NCBI RefSeq assembly: GCF_900102545.1
Contig: NZ_FNBN01000009.1
Location: forward strand, 332,823-396,822
From: Chitinophaga filiformis
GTDB taxonomy: Bacteria; Bacteroidota; Bacteroidia; Chitinophagales; Chitinophagaceae
DNA: 64,000 nt
Direction: 5' to 3'
The position numbers were made by a program, and so were the translations under genes. The notes below the pieces were generated by a model. It ran no database searches. It saw only the letters and a program-made list of their open reading frames with translations, and had not been told where the DNA came from. Shown in pieces: positions 17,992 to 25,316 of the stretch; positions within the stretch are counted from its first letter, which is position 1, and every line of letters starts with the position of its first letter.

Positions 17992-18747
17992 TTAATGCGA
18001 AAAGATCAGCATCAGTTTAATGATAAAAATAATGATCCCGATGATTATTCCTATGATCTTGCCAATACTCACTTCACTATCGCCACCACCGGAAATACCT
18101 TCAATAGCGCTGGCCTTCTGACTTGTATTTTCCAGTTGCTGATACAGGGCATCAGCATCGTGCATTGTCTGGGGATCACATTTCAGCTGGCGCAGGTCAG
18201 TAGCCATGTTCAATGCTGCCTGAAAATCGCGGCTTACCAGCCATTGCACCACTTTGATTATTTCCCTGCCATATGCAGAACGGAAATCCTTAAATTCAAC
18301 CGGCAGGTAGTTCAGGTTGGCAATGGTCATTATTCCAGCATAGTCTGACAAATCGAGCAGCGAAATGGCTTCTCCCAGATGCAGCTTGTTGCTCAGCGAC
18401 ACCAGTTTCGCCTTCCTTTCTTCCAGGTATGCCAGGATCTGATCAAAAGCCTGTTGCTTATGAGCATCGTCCAGCAGGATACGATTCACGGCCACATCAC
18501 TCATCAGGTTTGTATCTTTCAGATCAAAGGACCTGAATATTGCCTTTACATAAACATCCTGAAAATAAGGGGAAATGAATGCGAGGAAGGCAGGATCCTT
18601 ATAGATCTCTTCCCTTGAAAACCTTGAATTATTACGCATGCTGCCCGTTTCGAGGAAATAACTCAGCGCAGGGTCGTTGCTGATAAAGGAGCGAAAAGAC
18701 TTCTCCTGTTCGGAGATATTCGCATCCACGGATTGTTCATATTTCAT
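17992..18747 (-). CDS. Tandem paralogue family, copy 3 (tail-anchored)
   Basis: A 251-residue protein from the ATG at 18747, chosen because it gives the MKYEQS...ANISEQEK opening shared by the other two copies; an upstream in-frame ATG at 18804 would add 19 residues with no counterpart. The conserved helical region is followed by a short Gly/Ser/Glu linker and one C-terminal membrane helix (IGKIIGIIIGIIIFIIKLML), ending four residues later. This is the shortest tail-anchored form. It is the first gene of the trio in transcription order and sits downstream of msrA, separated from it by a hairpin terminator. Confidence 0.75.
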   Translation of the reverse strand: MKYEQSVDANISEQEKSFRSFISNDPALSYFLETGSMRNNSRFSREEIYKDPAFLAFISPYFQDVYVKAIFRSFDLKDTNLMSDVAVNRILLDDAHKQQAFDQILAYLEERKAKLVSLSNKLHLGEAISLLDLSDYAGIMTIANLNYLPVEFKDFRSAYGREIIKVVQWLVSRDFQAALNMATDLRQLKCDPQTMHDADALYQQLENTSQKASAIEGISGGGDSEVSIGKIIGIIIGIIIFIIKLMLIFSH

Positions 18748-18855
18748 GGGTATCTGGTATATAGAGCTTAACAGTTGCAGGGATAAAGACTTGTCCTGCT
18801 GCAATATACCTTTATTTTCAAATATGTAAAAGTCTCAGATAAGGAGTAAAACACA

Positions 18856-18883
18856 AAGCGAATGACCGGCAGGCCATTCGCTT
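18856..18883 (-). terminator. Terminator after msrA
   Basis: AAGCGAATG and CATTCGCTT form a nine-pair stem around a ten-base loop, 26 bases downstream of the msrA stop. On the reverse strand the stem is followed by TTGTGTTTTAC, a weak T-tract. It separates msrA from the paralogue trio. Confidence 0.65.
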
Positions 18884-18908
18884 CGGAAAAATGTTGTATT
18901 ACAATAAG

Positions 18909-19559
18909 TTAGTTCTTCTTTAACTTATCCTTAAATACCTTTTTAAATTTCTCCAGCTTGGGCTGGATCACAAAGTGACAATACGGCTGGGAGCCATTCT
19001 GATTGTAATAATTCTGGTGATAGTCCTCGGCCTTGTAGAAAGCGGTCATAGGCGCTATTTCCGTCACTACGGGTTTGTCGTAGGCGCCCGACTGCTGCAG
19101 TTTCTCCTTATACAGTTGCGCCAGTTTGTGCTGATCTTCATTATGATAGAAGATTACAGAACGGTACTGAGTCCCTACATCATTGCCCTGCCTGTTTAAC
19201 TGGGTAGGATCATGGCTCTGCCAGAATGCCTGCAACAGCTCTTCATAGCTGATCTTTGAAGGATCGTAGGTAACCTGTATCACTTCTGCGTGACCGGTAG
19301 TACCGGTGCTCACTTCTTCGTAACTCGGATTCGGAACGGTGCCGCCGGCATAGCCGGATTCTACCTTGGTTACCCCATCCAGGTACTGGAACTGTGCCTC
19401 AGTACACCAGAAACAACCACCCCCGAATGTTGCTTTTTCAGTTTTAACATTGTTGCTGACTTCCATATCGCCTGGTACTTTGTCTTTTGTTTTTCCGCCC
19501 TGTGCACAGGCACTGATAGTTAGTGCCAATAAACAGCTTAATAATGAGTATCTTCGCAT
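18909..19559 (-). CDS. msrA: Peptide-methionine (S)-S-oxide reductase, exported lipoprotein form
   Basis: A 216-residue protein with the MsrA active-site motif GGGCFWCTEAQF (catalytic first Cys, near residue 48), then SGYAGGTVPNPSYEEVSTGTT and HAEVIQVTYDP, all hallmarks of MsrA. The enzyme reduces methionine-S-sulfoxide in oxidised proteins. The N-terminus is a lipoprotein signal with lipobox ISAC (Cys near 18), so this copy is probably anchored in the cell envelope and repairs periplasmic or surface proteins. No MsrB domain is fused to it. It is transcribed alone, with a hairpin terminator behind it. Confidence 0.93.
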   Translation of the reverse strand: MRRYSLLSCLLALTISACAQGGKTKDKVPGDMEVSNNVKTEKATFGGGCFWCTEAQFQYLDGVTKVESGYAGGTVPNPSYEEVSTGTTGHAEVIQVTYDPSKISYEELLQAFWQSHDPTQLNRQGNDVGTQYRSVIFYHNEDQHKLAQLYKEKLQQSGAYDKPVVTEIAPMTAFYKAEDYHQNYYNQNGSQPYCHFVIQPKLEKFKKVFKDKLKKN

Positions 19560-19763
19560 GATTTAAATTGTTGATGGTGTCATTTGAAGTCAAGGGCTCA
19601 GATACCCTCAACAAGTTAAATTACGACAAGAATAACGGATTAGATCACCAAGTTAAGTAACTTTAACATTCCTTTTGTCGGACCGTAAAAGGTACGGAGC
19701 GGCATTAGCCAATTTTAACCGTCTGTAAACAAAGGGTTTACAGGCTTTGTATGGATAAGTAAG

Positions 19764-21887
19764 ATGAAATATTTTCCCGATTCAGCACTGGTACAGCTGG
19801 AATTTGACAAGGTACAGGCTTTGTTAAAAGAGCATTGTAAAACGGAGTTGGGTAAACAGATGGCAGATGACCTGCGTTTGCACACCCACATTGATTATGT
19901 CAGAACGGCCCTTCAACAGGCCCATGAATACAAGCAGCTTACTTTGCTGCAGGAGCACTTTCCCAACGATTACGTACTGAACCTGAAAAATGAGCTCCGG
20001 ATGCTGGGCATTCAGGGCGCCGTACTCAGTGGTGAACAGATTATGCTGCTGCGCAAGCTGGCAGAAAGCATGCACAGTATCGTACGTTTCTTTGATCACG
20101 ACAGGCGGGTGCAATACGCCGGCTTGTTCAGCGTGATCACACATACCCACTACGAAAAAAAGATCACAGCCCTGATCGATGAAGTGCTCGACGAGAACGG
20201 AGATGTGCGTGACAACGCTACTCCGGAACTGGCAAAGATCCGTATGAGTCTCTACCGTAAAAGGAACGAACTGCGCCGCGCATTCGACCGCGTGCTCAGT
20301 AAACTCAGCAAACTGGGTTACCTGGCAGATACCGAAGAGGCATTCCTCAACGGCAGAAGGGTAGTGGCCGTCTATGCAGAAAATAAACGTATGGTGAAAG
20401 GTATCCAGCACGGAGAGTCTGATACCCGCCGTACTTCCTTCATAGAGCCGGAAGAAACGATTGAGCTGAACAATGACGTAATGTCCCTCGAAAGAGAGGA
20501 GAACAAAGAAGTTTACAAGATCCTGCGTACATTAACGGCTTCACTCAGCCAGCATGCACAACTGCTCAACAACTATCACGAAATCCTGGGCTTATACGAC
20601 TTTATCAGGGGTAAAGCCAAACTGGCGCTGGACACGGACGGTAACTACCCCATGCTCAATCCTCATGCACAGGTACACCTGGTGGAAGCGTATCATCCAC
20701 TGCTGTTGTTATACAACCGTCGTAACCAGAAACCGACCATCCCGGTAAACCTGACCCTGGATAAAGATAGCCACATCCTGGTGATCAGCGGACCTAACGC
20801 TGGCGGTAAGACGGTAACAATGAAAACAGTAGGACTGATCCAGCTCATGTTACAGGCAGGCCTGCTGGTACCGGTACATCCAAGCTCACAACTGGGTATT
20901 TTCCGCCAGCTGATGATCCACATCGGTGACACGCAGTCCCTGGAATTTGAGTTGAGTACCTACAGTTCCCATCTGCGGAACATGAAGTACTTCATGGAAA
21001 ATGCCAACGGTAAAACGCTCTTCTTTATAGATGAACTGGGAAGTGGTTCCGACCCCAACCTCGGTGGCGCCTTCGCAGAGGTGATTATGGAGGAACTGGC
21101 CAAGAAACATGCTTTTGGCATCGTAACCACCCACTACCTCAACCTGAAGGTCATGGCCAATAAGGTAAAGGGTATTATCAACGGTGCAATGGGCTTCGAC
21201 GAAGAGAACCTGCTGCCAATGTACAAACTGATCGTGGGTAAACCGGGTAGCTCCTACACATTCTCTATCGCGCAACGTATCGGCCTGCATCCTTCCCTGA
21301 TCTCCCGTGCCAGGAACCTGGTAGATGAAGGCCATTTTCAGCTGGATAAGCTATTAAATAAGGCCGAACAGGACCTCCAGAAGATCGAGGCCAAGGAAAA
21401 GGAACTGCAGAAGCTCCTGAAAGAAAATGAGAAGCTGAAGCGTGAATACGAAATCCTCTCCGACAAGGAAAGGAAAACACAGCAATTCACTACCCTCAAG
21501 CTCCAGAACCAGATCAAGGAAGAAGAGCTGCAATATCTGAAGGATATGGAGCGCAAGATGAAGCAGATCGTCATAGAATGGAAGCGCACCGACGACAAAC
21601 AGAAAGTACTCAAGCAGGCAGAAGCGCTCTTATTCCGTAAAAAGGAAAAACAGATCAACGAACGCTTTGAAAAGAAAGTGCAGGAGAAATTCCTTGAAGT
21701 AGTAGGAGGGGACCTTAAACTGGGCGATCAGGTAAAAATAAAGAGCAATGGCCAGGTAGGTAAGCTAATGGAAATCCGCGATAAACGCGGTATCGTGAAG
21801 TTGGGCAACATCCCCATGAACGTGCCAATGGCCGACCTGGTGCTCGTAAAAGAGCGACCCAAAGAAGCAAAAGAAGCAGCCAAGTAG
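19764..21887 (+). CDS. MutS2-type DNA-binding ATPase lacking the Smr domain
   Basis: A 707-residue protein with the MutS2 layout: helical lever and core region (1-310), ATPase domain with Walker A GPNAGGKT (343-350) and Walker B FFIDE (Asp 423, Glu 424), ST(Y/H)SSHLRNMKYF signature, a long coiled coil (about 520-640), and a small beta domain at the end (residues 650-697). MutS2 proteins act on branched DNA or stalled ribosomes. Typical MutS2 is about 780-800 residues and ends in an Smr endonuclease domain; here the chain stops after the KOW-like domain and a Lys/Glu/Ala-rich tail, so the nuclease part is absent. Single gene with a strong terminator behind it. Confidence 0.88.
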   Translation: MKYFPDSALVQLEFDKVQALLKEHCKTELGKQMADDLRLHTHIDYVRTALQQAHEYKQLTLLQEHFPNDYVLNLKNELRMLGIQGAVLSGEQIMLLRKLAESMHSIVRFFDHDRRVQYAGLFSVITHTHYEKKITALIDEVLDENGDVRDNATPELAKIRMSLYRKRNELRRAFDRVLSKLSKLGYLADTEEAFLNGRRVVAVYAENKRMVKGIQHGESDTRRTSFIEPEETIELNNDVMSLEREENKEVYKILRTLTASLSQHAQLLNNYHEILGLYDFIRGKAKLALDTDGNYPMLNPHAQVHLVEAYHPLLLLYNRRNQKPTIPVNLTLDKDSHILVISGPNAGGKTVTMKTVGLIQLMLQAGLLVPVHPSSQLGIFRQLMIHIGDTQSLEFELSTYSSHLRNMKYFMENANGKTLFFIDELGSGSDPNLGGAFAEVIMEELAKKHAFGIVTTHYLNLKVMANKVKGIINGAMGFDEENLLPMYKLIVGKPGSSYTFSIAQRIGLHPSLISRARNLVDEGHFQLDKLLNKAEQDLQKIEAKEKELQKLLKENEKLKREYEILSDKERKTQQFTTLKLQNQIKEEELQYLKDMERKMKQIVIEWKRTDDKQKVLKQAEALLFRKKEKQINERFEKKVQEKFLEVVGGDLKLGDQVKIKSNGQVGKLMEIRDKRGIVKLGNIPMNVPMADLVLVKERPKEAKEAAK

Positions 21888-21990
21888 CCCCTATTCGCTT
21901 GATAACGCTCAATAGTCATCCAGAGGAGCGCCGACCCCATTCAATACTGGAGCCGACGCTGTCTAGCTAAAAAGGAACTACTTTCATAAA

Positions 21991-22023
21991 AAAGCGGGTA
22001 TATCGAACTGATATACCCGCTTT
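21991..22023 (+). terminator. Terminator between mutS2-like gene and MarR gene
   Basis: AAAGCGGGTATATC and GATATACCCGCTTT form a perfect 14-pair stem with a five-base loop, flanked by A-runs on the left and CTATTT on the right. It stands about 100 bases after the MutS2 stop. Confidence 0.85.
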
Positions 22024-22055
22024 CTATTTATGACAGATGACAATAAAAAGACTTT

Positions 22056-22073
22056 TATTTAGCCGGCTAAATA
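22056..22073. promoter_or_regulatory. MarR operator, 18-bp perfect palindrome
   Basis: TATTTAGCCGGCTAAATA is a perfect palindrome that ends two bases before the -7 element of the MarR gene, in the -10 to -33 spacer where a bound repressor would block polymerase. A 12-base core, TTAGCCGGCTAA, recurs at 22547-22558 just after the gene. Size and symmetry suit MarR-family dimers. Confidence 0.7.
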
Positions 22074-22074
22074 T

Positions 22075-22082
22075 TATATTTG
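22075..22082 (+). promoter_or_regulatory. Promoter -7 element of MarR gene
   Basis: TATATTTG matches TAnnTTTG. It ends only four bases before the ATG at 22087, so the transcript would start at or near that ATG; either the mRNA is leaderless or translation starts at Met 5 or 6 (22099 or 22102). Confidence 0.55.
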
Positions 22083-22086
22083 TTCC

Positions 22087-22527
22087 ATGAACAAGCCGAT
22101 GATGTGCAGTACCATCAGCCACCTGCTCGTGCAGATCTGCAAGGTACACAGGAATAAAGGCAACCAGATGCTGGCCGCCTACAACCTCCATGCTGGTCAG
22201 GAGCACTTCCTCGCCCAGCTGCTATGCGGAGGCCAAATGACGATGAACGAACTCACGGAAAACCTGGACGTTACCCCGGCAACAGTGACAAGAATGGCCG
22301 AAAGACTGGAAAAGAACGGCTTCCTGACAAGAGAAAAATGCTGTGCTGATCAGCGGGTTGTCCGGGTAAAACTCACAGAAAAGGGCACAGAAGCAGCAAC
22401 CGAAATTATAGATACTACCTGGAATAAACTGGAACAACAGATTGTAAAGAATATGAGCACAGAAGAAAAGGTATTGCTCAGGAGATTATTAATGCAGGTA
22501 TTAGACAATATCGAAGAAGAAGAATAG
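22087..22527 (+). CDS. MarR family transcriptional regulator
   Basis: A 146-residue protein with the MarR winged helix: a helical N-terminal dimerisation part, recognition region LTENLDVTPATVTRMAERLE (about residues 55-75), the wing GFLTREKCCADQRVVRVKLTEKG with the conserved Asp-Gln-Arg (about 79-101), and a long C-terminal helix. MarR proteins repress promoters by binding palindromes and let go when bound by small aromatic ligands or when oxidised; the adjacent CysCys in the wing is a possible redox switch, which is speculation. A perfect palindrome overlaps its own promoter, so autorepression is likely. The downstream AraC and efflux genes may also be under its control. Confidence 0.9.
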   Translation: MNKPMMCSTISHLLVQICKVHRNKGNQMLAAYNLHAGQEHFLAQLLCGGQMTMNELTENLDVTPATVTRMAERLEKNGFLTREKCCADQRVVRVKLTEKGTEAATEIIDTTWNKLEQQIVKNMSTEEKVLLRRLLMQVLDNIEEEE

Positions 22528-22546
22528 GTTTTTTTTACCCTATTAT

Positions 22547-22558
22547 TTAGCCGGCTAA
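22547..22558. promoter_or_regulatory. Second MarR operator copy
   Basis: TTAGCCGGCTAA repeats the centre of the operator at 22056-22073 and is 20 bases after the MarR stop, upstream of the AraC gene and efflux operon. The flanks also resemble the first copy (TATTTAG on the left). Confidence 0.6.
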
Positions 22559-22658
22559 TTAAATACGGTATTGAAAAGTAGCATGAATCGTATAGCATTA
22601 ATTTATCAAGCTATAAATTAAAATTCAATGGATTGCTAGAAAATGTGGATGGAATTTA

Positions 22659-22666
22659 TACTTTTG
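22659..22666 (+). promoter_or_regulatory. Promoter upstream of AraC gene
   Basis: TACTTTTG fits TAnnTTTG, with a TTG at 22633-22635 at a suitable distance as a possible -33 box. The start codon of the AraC gene is 143 bases further on, so the leader would be about 135 bases. Confidence 0.45.
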
Positions 22667-22808
22667 TACCACCATATTATAATTGTACTATACGTTAATA
22701 CTACTTGTTACCGCCTGCTTCTGTCCGATCAATTAGTCTAATCAGATCTGCCTGATCACCTTTTTTACTGTTAGTGAAACCATTATTAATAACAAATCGC
22801 CAAGTGTT

Positions 22809-23690
22809 ATGAGGAATAATGTATTGATACCCGTTTACAACTATGCCGACGTTAACAGGCCCGGTAATCCTGTGAGAGGATTTCATATCGATCGTACAAC
22901 GTACCTGGTGCAGCCTGGAGATATGTCGGAGCCACACAGACGCTCAAATTTCAGCCTTACCCTGCTGTTGTCAGGAGAAAGCATACAATATATTGACTTC
23001 GAAAAATACACCGTGAAAGCCCCGGCGCTGATCATGCTGTCGCCCGGCCAGATACATCAGCATAGTGGAGATAGCTTGTCAGAAATTGTGAACATCTCTT
23101 TTTCGCAGGAATTCCTGATACCGGAAACAGCTGCCAGTGGTATGATATGCTGGGGATGCCTGTTTGAAAAGGTAGTCATTCAGCTGACAGATGGTCAGTT
23201 GAAAGAGCTAATGAGCTTCGCCCGCTTAATGCTGAGAGAAACAGAAAACCCGCAGCCGCTTAGTGATCTGATCATCCGTAGTCAGCTGAAATCTTTTATG
23301 GCCGCAACCGCAAGGTTGCCCCAGCTGGATATTGCATCTATTCAGTCAGATACACTGCCCAATCGCATCGTACGGCAATTTAATGAACTGTCAGACCTGC
23401 ATTATAAAGATAAAACGCAGGTAGCCCATTATGCAGAATTGATGTTCGTAACACCAGGACACCTGAATGATACCATCAAATCAGCCATGGGAAAAACAGC
23501 AAAACAGATCATTGATGAAAAACGTATCACAGAAGCAAAACGGTTGTTGTACTGGGGAGATCATAGTATCAAAGAAATAGCAGGACAACTGAATTTCGAA
23601 GATGATGGCTATTTTAACCGCTTCTTTAAAAAACATACAGGCGCTACACCAGCCTCTTTTCAGAGAAGCATCCGGGAAAAGTACAACTAA
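22809..23690 (+). CDS. AraC family transcriptional regulator near RND operon
   Basis: A 293-residue protein. Residues 1-150 form the cupin-like AraC effector domain (LLLSGESIQYIDFEKYTV, then SPGQIHQHSGDS), and residues 195-290 carry two helix-turn-helix motifs (VAHYAELMFVTPGHLNDTIK and IKEIAGQLNFEDDGYFNRFF) with the conserved FKKHTGATPASF end. Many Bacteroidota have such regulators next to RND pumps. Here it precedes the pump operon on the same strand by 340 bases and probably activates it (inference). Several other targets are possible. Confidence 0.9.
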   Translation: MRNNVLIPVYNYADVNRPGNPVRGFHIDRTTYLVQPGDMSEPHRRSNFSLTLLLSGESIQYIDFEKYTVKAPALIMLSPGQIHQHSGDSLSEIVNISFSQEFLIPETAASGMICWGCLFEKVVIQLTDGQLKELMSFARLMLRETENPQPLSDLIIRSQLKSFMAATARLPQLDIASIQSDTLPNRIVRQFNELSDLHYKDKTQVAHYAELMFVTPGHLNDTIKSAMGKTAKQIIDEKRITEAKRLLYWGDHSIKEIAGQLNFEDDGYFNRFFKKHTGATPASFQRSIREKYN

Positions 23691-23729
23691 TACCGTAATT
23701 TGTTAAACGATTTTCAAATCCATACGATC

Positions 23730-23737
23730 TACTTTTG
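23730..23737 (+). promoter_or_regulatory. Candidate promoter -7 element of the RND operon
   Basis: TACTTTTG fits TAnnTTTG and stands 40 bases after the AraC stop. It would give a leader of nearly 290 bases in front of the adaptor gene. No well-spaced -33 box is seen. Confidence 0.4.
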
Positions 23738-24030
23738 TGGTTGATTGGAATAAACTGTTTTAGCAACCGTCAAACTAAAACCGCAAGCTCATGAAGTTCA
23801 AATTCTCTTTCTGCTAACCGCCGGAAACTATATTTTACTTAGCAGTCTTTAAAAATTCTTTAAGCGTAAATCTACCCCGTAGTGCAAACTACGTGACAAC
23901 TGTTTTCCTTTCCTTCCACCTCGGAAAGGGCTAAGGCAGGATTTGCCCATAGCTCCGTCATGTATCTGAAATCGCCAATAAGGATTACAGACCGGATCGC
24001 TATTGTCATCTATCAAGAAAAACAAACCGT
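23738..24030 (+). promoter_or_regulatory. Long structured leader of the RND operon
   Basis: This 290-base stretch has no full gene but contains an eight-codon reading frame (MKFKFSFC, 23791-23817), a hairpin CGTAGT-GCAA-ACTACG (23878-23893) and a second inverted repeat CCTTTCC-N9-GGAAAGG (23907-23929). No T-tract follows either stem. Such a leader could serve post-transcriptional control of pump synthesis, but no known riboswitch is recognised. Confidence 0.35.
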
Positions 24031-25212
24031 ATGAACCACTTATTTCAGATTATTTACAAACAAAAGCCGGCAGGCTTTCTCTATAGCTTAATAGTTATGG
24101 CAGTATTATCAGGTTGCGCCTCTTCTTCCGCCAGATCAGATGGAGCCCCTCCACCCACTGCATTGCCTGTGTTCAAGGCTGCAGCAGTACCTGCTACTAC
24201 TTACCGTGAATATAACGCCGCTCTCGAAGGTAGAGTGAACGTAGAGATCCGCCCACAGGTAGATGGCTACCTCGACAAGATCTTCGTAGATGAAGGTGCT
24301 TATGTGAAAGCAGGCCAGCCACTTTTCCGTATCAACGACCGTCCTTACCGTGAGCAGTTAAGTAATACTTCCGCCAGCCTCGAAGCTGCAAAGGCCAATG
24401 AAGAAAAAGCGGCCCTGGAAGTATCCAGACTCACACCACTGGTAGATAATAATGTTGTTTCTGATGTGCAGCTGAAAACCGCCAAAGCTGCGCTGCAGGC
24501 TGCAAAAGCTAACGTAGCACAGGCAGAGGCAATGGTAGGCAACGCACGTATCAACCTGGGTTATACAGTTATCACTGCTCCTGTAAACGGTTACATTGGC
24601 CGTATTCCTTATAAACTAGGCAGCCTCGTAGGACGTAGTGAAACACAACCACTCACACTGCTCTCAGATGTGAATGAAGTGTATGCTTATTTCTCCATGA
24701 GTGAAGTAGACTTCCTCCAGTTTAAAGACAAAGTGAAAGGCAATACCATCGCAGACAAAGTAAAACAATTACCTCCTGTGGAACTGGTAATGCCCGACAA
24801 CTCTATCTATCCGGAGAAAGGACGTATTGAAACCATGGAAGGTCAGTTCGACAAAACAATGGGGGCTGTAAGCTTCCGTGCTGTATTTCCGAACCCTAAC
24901 GGATTGCTGCGTTCCGGTAATACCGGCAAAGTGAAAATCTCTGAATCATTTCCTGCTGCATTGGTGGTGCCACAGGAAGCTACATTTGAGTTGCAGGACA
25001 AAGTATTCATCTTTACTGTTGGCGACAGTAATAAAGTAGTCAGCAAACCAATCAGAGTAGCAGGTAAAAGCAACGCCTATTATTTCGTGGAAAAAGGTGT
25101 AGCACCCGGAGAATCTATTGTCTATACAGGCTTAGACCGTCTCCGCGATGGCGTTGTCATACAACCACAACCAATATCACTGGATAGTCTGCTGAAAGTA
25201 AGGCCGCTTTAA
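24031..25212 (+). CDS. RND efflux periplasmic adaptor (membrane fusion) lipoprotein
   Basis: A 393-residue protein with lipobox LSGC (Cys 29). It shows the AcrA/MexA layout: lipoyl half motif GRVNVEIRPQVDGYLDKIFV with DEGAYVKAGQPLFRI, a hairpin of two long Ala/Lys/Glu-rich helices (about residues 105-180), the second lipoyl half (VITAPVNGYIGRI), then beta-barrel and membrane-proximal domains. Adaptors of this family link the RND pump to the outer-membrane channel. It is the first gene of a three-gene efflux operon, about 100 bases before the pump. The substrate cannot be read from sequence. Confidence 0.93.
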   Translation: MNHLFQIIYKQKPAGFLYSLIVMAVLSGCASSSARSDGAPPPTALPVFKAAAVPATTYREYNAALEGRVNVEIRPQVDGYLDKIFVDEGAYVKAGQPLFRINDRPYREQLSNTSASLEAAKANEEKAALEVSRLTPLVDNNVVSDVQLKTAKAALQAAKANVAQAEAMVGNARINLGYTVITAPVNGYIGRIPYKLGSLVGRSETQPLTLLSDVNEVYAYFSMSEVDFLQFKDKVKGNTIADKVKQLPPVELVMPDNSIYPEKGRIETMEGQFDKTMGAVSFRAVFPNPNGLLRSGNTGKVKISESFPAALVVPQEATFELQDKVFIFTVGDSNKVVSKPIRVAGKSNAYYFVEKGVAPGESIVYTGLDRLRDGVVIQPQPISLDSLLKVRPL

Positions 25213-25316
25213 GTAGTGCCTTTAAGCAGCAGCGTACGCCCTTTTTAACGGCACACAGAAGGCCGCACAGGCGACTACGCTTCAGACATCCGGATAAACA
25301 AAAATGCAACAAGATT

